A stretch of DNA of 11,047 nt from Desulfovibrionaceae bacterium (GCA_009783115.1 WRHT01000025.1:1-11047), one strand, 5' to 3'; positions 1 to 6,846 are shown, counted from the stretch's first letter. Made by a program: numbers and translations. The notes: generated by a model not told the origin, from the sequence alone.

Positions 1-1
1 C

Positions 2-865
2 GGCAAAGTTACCAATCTGGTGGATTACGGCGCCTTTGTGGAGCTGGAATCCGGAGTGGAAGGCCTGGTGCATATCTCTGAAATGTCCTGGACGCGCAAA
101 CTGCGCCACCCTTCGCAAATGGTCCACCCGGGCGACGAGGTGGAAGTGGTCGTCCTGGGGGTGGATTCCTCCAAAAAACGCATCTCCCTGGGCATGAAGC
201 AAATCAAGGAAAACCCATGGGAAGTGGTGGCGGTCAAATTCCCGGAAGGCACCGTCCTGGAAGGGGCCATCAAAAACATCACCGAATTCGGCATCTTCAT
301 AGGCATTGAAGACGGCATTGACGGCCTGATCCACGTCTCCGACATCAGTTGGACCAAAAAAATACGCCACCCCAACGAACTCTATAAGGTCGGCGACATG
401 GTGCAGGCCAAGGTGCTCACCGTGGACCAGGAAAGCGAAAAGTTCACTTTGGGGATAAAGCAGTTGCAGGAAGACCCCTGGGCCTATGTGCCGGACAAAT
501 TCCCCGAAGGCACGATGATCAGCGGCGTAATCACCAATATTACCGACTTCGGCCTCTTTGTGGAAGTGCAGGAAGGCATTGAAGGCCTGGTGCATGTTTC
601 GGAAATAAGCAGTAAAAAAATCAAAAGCCCGGCTGAATTGTACAAGGAAGGCGCTACCATTGAAGCCAAGGTCATTCATGTTTCCGCCGAGGAGCGCCGC
701 CTGGGGCTCTCCATAAAACAGATCAAGGAAGAGGCTGAAGAGCGCAAAAAGCCGGATCGGGAGCTCCGGGCCGTGGGGCCGGACGCCGGGGGCGGCGGCC
801 AAAACCTTGGGGATCTGCTTAAGCAAAAACTTGAAGACGGCGAGGAAGACGGCGAAAAAAGCTAG
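2..865 (+). CDS. rpsA: 30S ribosomal protein S1, C-terminal part (5' end outside window)
   Basis: S1 binds mRNA on the 30S subunit and helps unfold it for initiation. The visible 287 codons hold three consecutive S1 (OB-fold) RNA-binding repeats, matching repeats 4-6 of the six-repeat proteobacterial protein. They start at bases 2 (GKVTNLVDYGAFVELE), 263 (GAIKNITEFGIFIGIE) and 524 (GVITNITDFGLFVEVQ), so the repeat length is exactly 87 codons. Each carries the family signature GxxGLxHxSE/D. The first two repeats end in LGxKQ...DPW or NPW and are joined by a KFPEGT linker. A charged tail rich in Glu, Lys and Gly follows (about the last 45 residues, containing GDLLKQKLEDGEEDGEKS). The frame is open to the left edge, so the start codon lies outside. 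The TAG stop at 863-865 is followed 34 bases later by a strong terminator, so rpsA is the last gene of its transcript. The identification is secure; the number of repeats upstream is inferred. Confidence 0.97.
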   Translation, partial: GKVTNLVDYGAFVELESGVEGLVHISEMSWTRKLRHPSQMVHPGDEVEVVVLGVDSSKKRISLGMKQIKENPWEVVAVKFPEGTVLEGAIKNITEFGIFIGIEDGIDGLIHVSDISWTKKIRHPNELYKVGDMVQAKVLTVDQESEKFTLGIKQLQEDPWAYVPDKFPEGTMISGVITNITDFGLFVEVQEGIEGLVHVSEISSKKIKSPAELYKEGATIEAKVIHVSAEERRLGLSIKQIKEEAEERKKPDRELRAVGPDAGGGGQNLGDLLKQKLEDGEEDGEKS

Positions 866-899
866 ATTATCCAAATAAGACTGATTTTTATGAGCGGCG

Positions 900-933
900 G
901 GCCCGCTGACGAAGGTCAGCGGGCCGTTTTTTT
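900..933 (+). terminator. Rho-independent terminator of rpsA
   Basis: A perfect 11-base-pair, GC-rich stem (GGCCCGCTGAC at 900-910 pairing with GTCAGCGGGCC at 915-925) has a four-base GAAG loop. It is followed after one G by seven T (927-933). This is a textbook intrinsic terminator for plus-strand transcription, placed 34 bases after the rpsA stop. Read from the minus strand, the stem is not followed by a T run, so it is probably not an efficient terminator for the convergent phosphate transporter gene that ends at 939. Confidence 0.93.
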
Positions 934-938
934 ACAGG

Positions 939-1949
939 CTATCCCGCTCCCAAAGCCAGCTCCAACAATATAAAGCTGACGGCGGCCACAGAGGCCGAGG
1001 CCGGGATTGTGATCACCCAGGCGATGACAAGATTGCCGGCCACACCCCAGTGCACGGCGGACAAGCGCCTGGTGGAGCCGACCCCGAAAATGCAGGCAGT
1101 AATGGTGTGCGTGGTGCTGATCGGCGCGCCGATCACGGAGGCGGCGCTGATGATTATGGACGCCGAAGTTTCGGCGGCAAAGCCGTGCACCGGCTCTAAC
1201 TTGCAAATTTTATGTCCCATGGTTTTGACGATCTTCCAGCCGCCCACGGCCGTGCCCCCGGCCATGGCCAGGGCGCAAGACAGCTTGACCCAGAGAGGCA
1301 CGGCGATGACATCAATTTCGCCGAAAATGAGCAGGGCCAAAGTTATCACCCCCATGGTCTTCTGGGCGTCGTTCAGACCGTGGCTTAAAGCCATGAACCC
1401 GGCCGAAACCATCTGGGCCTTTTGAAAAAAACCGTTGGCCGATTTCCGGTTGATCCTTGCAAAGACAATGCAAATCAAACTCATGAGCAAGAGGCCCATG
1501 AAAAAACCCACCAAGGGGGAACCCAGCAGGGGCAAAACCACCTTGTTGACGATGGAGGAGCCGTTCAGAGCCCCCGGCCCCACATGCGCCAGGGCCGCGC
1601 CCATCAGTCCGCCGATCAGGGCATGGGAGGAGGAGGACGGGATGCCGAAATACCAGGTCAGGCAATTCCAGGTGATCGCCCCGATTAGAGCGGCCAGCAC
1701 CAGGATGTGGCTGCCGGATACAATATCTGGACGCACGATGCCGCCGCCCAGGGTTTGCGCCACCTCCGTTCCCAAAAGCGCACCAAACAAATTCAAGGCG
1801 GCGGCCATGCCCACGGCCGCACGCGGCGTCAGCACCTTGGTGGAAACCACGGTGGCGATGGCGTTCGCGCAGTCGTGCGCGCCGTTGGTAAAATCAAAAA
1901 CCAGGGCCGTGACGACAATCACGACCAGCAGCAGGGACACTTCAAACAT
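939..1949 (-). CDS. pit: PiT-family inorganic phosphate transporter
   Basis: This inner-membrane permease (PF01384) takes up inorganic phosphate, in bacteria as a metal-phosphate complex driven by the proton gradient. The 336-residue protein is very hydrophobic with roughly ten membrane segments. It carries both internal-repeat signatures of the family: DFTNGAHDCANAIAT at residues 19-33 and ALSHGLNDAQKTMGVI at 187-202. It also has GIPSSSSHALIGG at 102-114 and the matching GAPISTTHTITACIFGVG at 274-291. The Asn and Asp residues of the NGxHDxxNA and GxNDxQK motifs are intact. The ATG at 1947-1949 lies inside the end of the upstream DUF47 gene (8-base overlap) with no strong ribosome binding site of its own, which suggests translational coupling. 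The length fits the short bacterial and archaeal PiT form. The transported ion could be sulfate in some relatives, but the DUF47 partner favours phosphate. Confidence 0.95.
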   Translation of the reverse strand: MFEVSLLLVVIVVTALVFDFTNGAHDCANAIATVVSTKVLTPRAAVGMAAALNLFGALLGTEVAQTLGGGIVRPDIVSGSHILVLAALIGAITWNCLTWYFGIPSSSSHALIGGLMGAALAHVGPGALNGSSIVNKVVLPLLGSPLVGFFMGLLLMSLICIVFARINRKSANGFFQKAQMVSAGFMALSHGLNDAQKTMGVITLALLIFGEIDVIAVPLWVKLSCALAMAGGTAVGGWKIVKTMGHKICKLEPVHGFAAETSASIIISAASVIGAPISTTHTITACIFGVGSTRRLSAVHWGVAGNLVIAWVITIPASASVAAVSFILLELALGAG

Positions 1950-2568
1950 GTTTCAGCACCGCTTCTTCAACAGCTTCGTCCAGTTCCACGAGGTAAACGA
2001 TGAGCTTTTCCACCCGGTCATAGGTCCTGCTCCACTTGATTATCTCAAGCACGGATCCGGGCGCGAATTCCCCCAGCTCATACAGTTCCGCTATGCCAGA
2101 GCTGAGCAGCACCTCACATTCGTTGCGCAGAGCCCGAAAGTCCCTGGTATTATGGCTGTCACGCTTTTCAGACAGGCCGACCAACATGGAGCGGGTCAGC
2201 ATGGTCATTTTATGTACCGTCTTCGCCAGTTGCAGCATGGGTAAACGGGCCTGCCTGAATCCCAAAATGGACAGCTTGGTGGACAAATTATTAAAGAGAT
2301 CAATGGCTTCTTCCTGCGCCTTGTTTATGTGCAGGATGTCCTCGCGATCAATGGGGGTGAGGAAGCTCTGGGAGAGGTGCCTGGTAATGGTCAGGTAAAG
2401 CTGGTCCGCCTCATCTTCCAGCGCGAGGATTTTCGAGCGCTGCTCTTCCTGGTTATCCAGGTGTTCGATAAGCACAGCGAATTCACTGGCCACCGTACAC
2501 AAAATCTGGTTCTGCTGCAGCAGGAGTTCAAAAAACGGCGCCCCCTTGGGCAAAAGTGAATTGAACAT
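1942..2568 (-). CDS. DUF47 / PhoU-like protein, putative phosphate transport regulator
   Basis: This 208-residue, mostly helical cytosolic protein belongs to the DUF47 family (PF01865), distant relatives of PhoU. Such genes usually sit directly before a pit gene, and their products are thought to control PiT activity. Visible marks are the acidic metal-binding-type motif ALEDEADQL at residues 49-57, the family signature TPIDREDI at 71-78, and heptad-like helices through the rest. PhoU-type proteins bind metal clusters through E/D-rich helices of this kind; metal binding here is inferred. The start ATG (2566-2568) has a good upstream Shine-Dalgarno sequence, AGGAG, nine bases before it. The gene overlaps pit by eight bases and follows proB after a 56-base gap. 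I see no convincing terminator or promoter in that gap, so it may be co-transcribed with the proline genes. Family assignment is firm; the exact role is inferred. Confidence 0.92.
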   Translation of the reverse strand: MFNSLLPKGAPFFELLLQQNQILCTVASEFAVLIEHLDNQEEQRSKILALEDEADQLYLTITRHLSQSFLTPIDREDILHINKAQEEAIDLFNNLSTKLSILGFRQARLPMLQLAKTVHKMTMLTRSMLVGLSEKRDSHNTRDFRALRNECEVLLSSGIAELYELGEFAPGSVLEIIKWSRTYDRVEKLIVYLVELDEAVEEAVLKHV

Positions 2569-2624
2569 AACTAGCGACTCCTGGATGAAACATCCGATCG
2601 GTCAGATGATTCCAAATATACCGT

Positions 2625-3413
2625 TTATGTCAAAAAAACCGTTCCCTTTTGTCTTCCGGCCGCCAAGGCTTCCAGCGAACGGGGTCTGCCGCCGTGGGTC
2701 AGGATCGTGGGAATACCGTAAAGCAAGGCCATCCTGGCCGCATCAAGCTTGGTGGCAATGCCGCCGGTGCCGAAACTGTTGGTCTGGCCGATGCTGATGC
2801 TCTGGCGCGCGGCTTCTATATCCCGTACTTCTTCAAGCAGGGCCGCCTCCTGGAACTCTTTGGGGTTTTTGTCGTACAGCCCGTCAATGTCGCTGAAAAG
2901 TATGAGCAGGTCCGCGCTCCATAGAATCGCCGATTGCGCCGCCAAGGTGTCGTTGTCGCCTATCTTAATCTCTTCCACCGAAACGCTGTCGTTCTCGTTG
3001 ATAACGGGGATAACCCCCTCGTCCACCAAAGTGAACAGTGTGTTCCGCATATTCAGGGTCCTGATCGGATCGCCGAAATCCTCCTGGGTCAGCAGGATTT
3101 GGGCAATGTGCAGACCATGCTTGTCGAAAGCGCGGCGCCAGGCGCTCATAAGCTCCACTTGCCCGATGGCGCACAGGGCCTGCCGGTAGTGAAGATCCCG
3201 CTTTCTGGCCCATTTGCCCATGGTGGAAAGCCCGGCCACCTGGGCGCCGGATGAAACAATAACCAGATGCTTGCCGCCTTTGATCAGACCCGCGGCCTGA
3301 TCCGCGAATTCCGCGAGATAGCCGGAATTGATTTTCCCATCTTTATCGGCCAGAGTGGTAGAACCAAACTTGCAAATTATCTTGCGCGCATCCGCGATAA
3401 GCCGGGTGATCAT
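2625..3413 (-). CDS. proB: Glutamate 5-kinase, short form without PUA domain
   Basis: ProB phosphorylates L-glutamate with ATP to gamma-glutamyl phosphate, the first and feedback-controlled step of proline synthesis. The 262 residues form one amino acid kinase domain. Visible motifs are KFGSTTL at 15-21 (usually KxGSS), VSSGA at 53-57, NENDSVS at 139-145, GDND at 152-155, FSDIDGLYDKNP at 173-184 and GTGGIATKLDAA at 215-226. The protein ends at KGTVFLT, where longer homologues such as the E. coli enzyme continue into a C-terminal PUA domain of roughly 100 residues. No such domain is present in the following 56 bases, so this is the naturally short type rather than a frameshift product. The ATG at 3411-3413 lies eight bases after the proA stop, and GGAG sits 12 bases before it, a long spacing. 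Gene order is proA then proB, the reverse of the common proBA operon. Confidence 0.94.
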   Translation of the reverse strand: MITRLIADARKIICKFGSTTLADKDGKINSGYLAEFADQAAGLIKGGKHLVIVSSGAQVAGLSTMGKWARKRDLHYRQALCAIGQVELMSAWRRAFDKHGLHIAQILLTQEDFGDPIRTLNMRNTLFTLVDEGVIPVINENDSVSVEEIKIGDNDTLAAQSAILWSADLLILFSDIDGLYDKNPKEFQEAALLEEVRDIEAARQSISIGQTNSFGTGGIATKLDAARMALLYGIPTILTHGGRPRSLEALAAGRQKGTVFLT

Positions 3414-3421
3414 TTTTTCAT

Positions 3422-4687
3422 CTAGCTCCGTATCTGTCCGTTGCCGCTTACCAGGTACTTTATGGTGGTCAGGGCCTCAAGACCCATAGGGCCTCTGGCG
3501 TGGAACTTCTGGGTGCTGATCCCCAATTCCGCGCCAAAACCGAATTCGCCGCCATCGGTAAAACGAATTGAAGCATTAACATACACACAGGCCGCGTCCA
3601 CCAGGGCGCGGAATCTTTCCGCCGCCCGCAAGTCTCCGGTAAGGATCGCCTCAGAGTGTTTCGTCCCGAAACGGTTGATATGCGCGATGGCTTCATCGCA
3701 GGAGGAGACGGTTTTCACCGCTAGAATATAATCAAGAAACTCACATTCCCAGTCTTCGTCGGTGGCCTCTTTAAGCGCCAACCCGGCGGGCAAGATGCCG
3801 ACGGCCTCCCTGGCTCCGGCATCGCAGCGCAGTTCAGCCTTGCCGGCCAATCTTGCCGCCAGGGCCGGCATGAGGGCGGGCAAGGCCTCCCGTTGCACCA
3901 GCAGGGTTTCCACCGCATTACAGGCGCCGGGCTTTTGCAGTTTCGCGTTGGCGATTATCTCCACCGCCTGAACCATGTCCGCGCTGCTCTCCACATAGAT
4001 GTGACAGTTCCCTTCGCCGGTTTCAATTACCGGAACGCGGGCGTTTTCCACCACCAGGCGGATCAATTCTTTCCCTCCCCTGGGCAGAAGCGCGTCAATC
4101 CAGCCTCGCGCCCCCAATATTTCCTCAACTTCGTCCCTACGGCCTGATTCCGCTAGACCCACGGCCTCCGCAAGGCCGCCTCCCTCCTTAAGCCCCGCTT
4201 TGATTGAACGCACCAGGGCTTTGTTCGATTCCAACGCCGAAGAAGATCCGCGCAACAAAATCGAACAGCCCGCCTTATAGGCCAGGGCCGCGCAATCGGC
4301 GGTAACATTAGGACGCGATTCATAAATTATGGCCGCGACTCCCAGCGGAACGCTGATTTGTTCGACCAACAAGCCATTAGGCAGGGTCCAGCCAGCCCGC
4401 ACTTTGCCTATAGGGTCTTCCTGCCGGATGACCACATCAATGCCCAGAATAATGTCGGCTATCCGCCGCTCATTGAGCAACAGCCGATCAATCAGGCTTT
4501 CCTTCATGCCTTCCGCCCTGGCTCGTTCCACATCGCGGGCATTAGCTTCCAGAATAAGCGCCCGGTCCCGCTCAATAGCCGCGGCCGCCGCTGTCAGAGC
4601 CTTATCCTTGGCCATGCGGTTTTCCAAGGCCAGTTTCACCTGGGCCTGCTTGAGGGAAGGGAACAATGTTTCCGCCAAAAAACTCAT
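3422..4687 (-). CDS. proA: Gamma-glutamyl phosphate reductase (glutamate-5-semialdehyde dehydrogenase)
   Basis: ProA reduces gamma-glutamyl phosphate with NADPH to glutamate-5-semialdehyde, which cyclises to pyrroline-5-carboxylate. The 421-residue length is normal for the family. Motifs in order are PLGVAAIIYESRPNVTADCAA at about residues 114-134, RGSSSALESN at 146-155, the catalytic loop QKPGACNAVETLLV with Cys256 as nucleophile, and the conserved C-terminal stretch FTDGGEFGFGAELGIS followed by HARGPMGLEALTTIKY. The ATG (4685-4687) overlaps the stop of the upstream TRAP gene by four bases (ATGA), and GGAGG lies four bases before it, so translation is probably coupled. proB follows after eight bases. 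These two enzymes work in sequence on an unstable acyl phosphate, which fits their tight linkage. No odd residues were noticed. Confidence 0.97.
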   Translation of the reverse strand: MSFLAETLFPSLKQAQVKLALENRMAKDKALTAAAAAIERDRALILEANARDVERARAEGMKESLIDRLLLNERRIADIILGIDVVIRQEDPIGKVRAGWTLPNGLLVEQISVPLGVAAIIYESRPNVTADCAALAYKAGCSILLRGSSSALESNKALVRSIKAGLKEGGGLAEAVGLAESGRRDEVEEILGARGWIDALLPRGGKELIRLVVENARVPVIETGEGNCHIYVESSADMVQAVEIIANAKLQKPGACNAVETLLVQREALPALMPALAARLAGKAELRCDAGAREAVGILPAGLALKEATDEDWECEFLDYILAVKTVSSCDEAIAHINRFGTKHSEAILTGDLRAAERFRALVDAACVYVNASIRFTDGGEFGFGAELGISTQKFHARGPMGLEALTTIKYLVSGNGQIRS

Positions 4688-5706
4688 CTCGCCTCCGTCA
4701 TGATTCTGCGCATGCGTTCGTAGACGGCGCGGGGGTTGCTCATGCCGGCGCTCTGGGCGTTACTCTGCCACTGTTCCAGGAGATTATCCTGAAAGGCTTT
4801 GCGCAGGACGGCCCGTTCGCCGGCAGAGAGATAATGGACTCGCAAATTTCCGGCGCGCAGGTCGTCCATATCCATACGCTGGGCGGCGCGCAGAACCCGG
4901 CCAAATTCCTGCGACAGCTTCAGACCGCTGGCGTCAACGAGAATTTTACGAAGATCCAAGGGCAGGATATCCCAGATCCCTTGGTTAATGCCAAGCCAGC
5001 ACATGCCTCCGGGCAAATCCGCCATAGCGGCTTGGGCAAATTCTTTTTCCGCCCGTAGCTGCCAGGCCTGATCCAAGGTAAGCAGGGCGCCGTCCGCCTC
5101 TTGCTCGTTCAAATACATGGAAAAATCGCCCAAGGGAACGGCCAGGGGAGAAGCGCCAAAAAAGGCCAAAGCTTCGGCAGCGGCCGGAGTTTCCGCCAGG
5201 ATGCGCCGGCCGCGCAGATCCGCCGTCCCATAAATACCATCCCGGACGGCATATAAGCTATACGGTTGCCGGGCATGCAAAGCCAGGAGCCTGATGCCTT
5301 TGAATTCTTTCTGCAATTCCGGCAAATCCTGGTATATGCGCCAAAAAGCCGCGCTTTTCCGCGCCAGGGATTCCTCGCCCAGGTCCAAGGCCGTGCCCTG
5401 ACCAAGAGGAAAACGATCCCAAGCGGCGCTCAAGGCTCCGTGTCCCAAGGCGATTTGCCCCAGGCGCACGCCCCGGAGCACTTCATCGTCCTGGCAAAGG
5501 GCGCCCGGATTATACAGGCGGATAATCAGCCGTCCCTTGCTCAGGCGCAACAGTTCGCCGGTCCAGGGCAGGAGAACCTCTTTGACCACAGGATGATCCT
5601 CGGGATAAAGGCAGGCCATATTCAAGACGAGGCTCTCCGGCTCGGCGGCGCGCAGCGGAACGGCCAACAGGACCATAAGGAAAAAAGCGAAAGAAACTCC
5701 TCTCAT
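4684..5706 (-). CDS. TRAP transporter substrate-binding protein, DctP-like, solitary
   Basis: TRAP binding proteins (PF03480) are periplasmic and deliver a ligand, usually a carboxylate, to DctQ/DctM-type membrane subunits. I chose the ATG at 5704-5706 (340 residues). It opens a short n-region (MRG), a hydrophobic core (VSFAFFLMVLLAVPL) and a likely signal peptidase I site near RAAEP. The frame remains open upstream to a TTG at 5787, which would put a long charged extension before the signal peptide and is less likely. Family-like segments are CLYPEDHPVVKEV at 32-44, SKGRLIIRLYNPGAL at 56-70, DDEVLRGVRLGQIALG at 73-88, DLRGRRILAETPAA at 163-176 and FFGASPLAVPLGDFSMYLNE at 182-201, followed by ADGAL. 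The position that holds the ligand-binding arginine in most relatives (KIRV/KLRV pattern) appears to be Leu170. No TRAP membrane genes are in the window. The gene leads the proA-proB operon. Fold assignment is good; the ligand is unknown. Confidence 0.82.
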   Translation of the reverse strand: MRGVSFAFFLMVLLAVPLRAAEPESLVLNMACLYPEDHPVVKEVLLPWTGELLRLSKGRLIIRLYNPGALCQDDEVLRGVRLGQIALGHGALSAAWDRFPLGQGTALDLGEESLARKSAAFWRIYQDLPELQKEFKGIRLLALHARQPYSLYAVRDGIYGTADLRGRRILAETPAAAEALAFFGASPLAVPLGDFSMYLNEQEADGALLTLDQAWQLRAEKEFAQAAMADLPGGMCWLGINQGIWDILPLDLRKILVDASGLKLSQEFGRVLRAAQRMDMDDLRAGNLRVHYLSAGERAVLRKAFQDNLLEQWQSNAQSAGMSNPRAVYERMRRIMTEAR

Positions 5707-5742
5707 GGATTGCTTCTTAACCTTGCTCCGGGCAAAAGCCAA

Positions 5743-5794
5743 GGGTAAAAAACGGAATAACTTGTCAAACACGGGTAAATAGGTCAATTTACCC
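5743..5794. promoter_or_regulatory. Divergent intergenic control region with inverted repeat GGGTAAAT-N6-ATTTACCC
   Basis: The 89 bases between the divergent TRAP-protein gene and rsmD contain a perfect 8-base inverted repeat, with arms at 5773-5780 and 5787-5794 and a six-base AGGTCA spacer. A further copy of the left arm core (GGGTAAA) lies at 5743-5749, exactly 30 bases upstream of the first. The right arm ends one base before the rsmD ATG, and the only Shine-Dalgarno-like bases for rsmD (AGG at 5781-5783) fall in the spacer. A plus-strand TTGTCA at 5762-5767 (TTGACA-like when read from either strand) could be a -35 element, but I see no good -10 box at the right distance. The site could be a repressor operator or an RNA hairpin. 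The repeat is directly visible; the function is inferred. Confidence 0.5.
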
Positions 5795-5795
5795 C

Positions 5796-6398
5796 ATGCG
5801 CATCATCTCCGGGGCATACAGGGGAAGAGAACTGAAAACCACCCGCGGGCCGGGGTATCGTCCGGCCATGAGCAAGGTGCGCTCCGCGCTTTTTTCCATG
5901 CTGGAAGCCAGAGGAATAGATTGGCCGGCATGCCGGGTTCTGGATTTGTTCGCGGGCAGCGGCAGCCTGGGGTTTGAGGCCTTGAGCCGGGGCGCGGCCT
6001 TGGTGTGTTTTGTGGAATCGCTCCCCCAAGCCGTGTCCGGAATCCGTCAAAATGCGGAAATGCTGGGCATTGACGGGAGGCGTTGCCTGATCCTGGAAGA
6101 AGAGGCGGGACGGATGCTGGGGCGCGGTTCTCCCTTGGCCTATGATTTGATTTTCATTGATCCGCCATATGGCCGGAATTTATTTTTCTCCTCCCTTAAG
6201 GCCGTTTTACGCCGCGGCTGGCTTAAAGAGGGCGGTTTTCTCAACGCTGAACTTGAAAACGGCTTTAAATTTGACCCTGGACAGGCGGACCCGCTTTTGG
6301 CCTTGGAAGCCGACCGCCACTATGGGCAGACGAGGCTCTTGCTATGGATCAGAAAAACTCCAAAATCGCCATCTACCCCGGCACCTTCGACCCCCTGA
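5796..6398 (+). CDS. rsmD: 16S rRNA (guanine(966)-N2)-methyltransferase RsmD
   Basis: RsmD transfers a methyl group from S-adenosylmethionine to N2 of G966 in 16S rRNA during 30S assembly. The 200-residue protein starts with the typical MRIISGAYRGRELK. It has the substrate-side SKVRSALFSML at residues 26-36, the SAM-binding motif I VLDLFAGSGSLGFEALSRGA at 48-67, the acidic motif II region FVES at 72-75, and the catalytic DPPY at 122-125. All key residues are present. The ATG at 5796-5798 lies one base after an inverted repeat and has no strong ribosome binding site. The last 18 residues (LWIRKTPKSPSTPAPSTP) are encoded by bases that also encode the start of CoaD in another frame. The Pro/Ser/Thr tail is therefore probably a by-product of that overlap. 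The rsmD-coaD pairing is common in bacteria and supports both calls. Confidence 0.95.
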   Translation: MRIISGAYRGRELKTTRGPGYRPAMSKVRSALFSMLEARGIDWPACRVLDLFAGSGSLGFEALSRGAALVCFVESLPQAVSGIRQNAEMLGIDGRRCLILEEEAGRMLGRGSPLAYDLIFIDPPYGRNLFFSSLKAVLRRGWLKEGGFLNAELENGFKFDPGQADPLLALEADRHYGQTRLLLWIRKTPKSPSTPAPSTP

Positions 6399-6844
6399 CC
6401 AACGGGCATGTCAGCCTGATCCGCCGGGGGTGCGAAATTTTTGACCGGCTCATCGTGGCCGTGGCCAAGGATACCACCAAAACCACCCTCTTCAGCCTGG
6501 ATGAACGTAAAGATCTCATCCGGCTGGTTTTTGCCGGCCATCCGCAGATACAGGTGGAGCCTTTCAGCGGTCTGCTGGTGGAGTACGCGGAAAACATGGG
6601 AGCCAAGGTGATCCTGCGCGGTCTGCGCGCGGTTTCAGACTTTGATTACGAATTCCAGATGACCCTGATGAACCGCAAATTGACCCGCAATGTGCAGACG
6701 GTTTTTTTGACGACCGACTACCAATGGCTATTCACCAGTTCCACCTTGGTCAAACACACCGCCTCCCTAGGGGGCGATGTCCGCGACCTGGTTCCTGAAG
6801 AAGTGTTCAAGGCCCTGTGCGGCAAATATGCCGCCGCTTCCTGA
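6344..6844 (+). CDS. coaD: Phosphopantetheine adenylyltransferase
   Basis: CoaD joins ATP and 4'-phosphopantetheine to give dephospho-CoA, the penultimate step of coenzyme A synthesis in the cytosol. The 166-residue length is typical. Visible motifs are the nucleotidyltransferase signature YPGTFDPLTNGHVSLIRR at residues 11-28 (a T/HxGH-type ATP site), VILRGLRAVSDFDYEFQM at 89-106, and FTSSTLVKHTASLGGDVRDLVP at 130-151, which corresponds to the ISSSLVKE...GGDV region of relatives. The ATG at 6344-6346 is preceded by GAGG with eight bases of spacing. It lies 55 bases inside rsmD, which implies coupled translation. The TGA stop (6842-6844) is six bases from the stop of the convergent tamB gene, and I see no terminator with a T run after it. 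Confidence 0.97.
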   Translation: MDQKNSKIAIYPGTFDPLTNGHVSLIRRGCEIFDRLIVAVAKDTTKTTLFSLDERKDLIRLVFAGHPQIQVEPFSGLLVEYAENMGAKVILRGLRAVSDFDYEFQMTLMNRKLTRNVQTVFLTTDYQWLFTSSTLVKHTASLGGDVRDLVPEEVFKALCGKYAAAS

Positions 6845-6846
6845 GC

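Noticed and set aside
1435..2244. Long plus-strand open frame (269 codons) opposite pit and the DUF47 gene
   Set aside because: It spans the antisense of two well-supported genes, shows no family-like motif, and its composition is what GC-rich antisense frames give.
2605..2633. Minus-strand TTGACA at the end of proB as a promoter for DUF47-pit
   Set aside because: No acceptable -10 box lies 16-18 bases downstream; the nearby TATATT is only seven bases away, too close to pair with it.
5707..5787. Upstream TTG start that would lengthen the TRAP binding protein by 27 residues
   Set aside because: It would bury a well-formed signal peptide behind a charged extension; the internal ATG at 5704-5706 starts a normal signal sequence.
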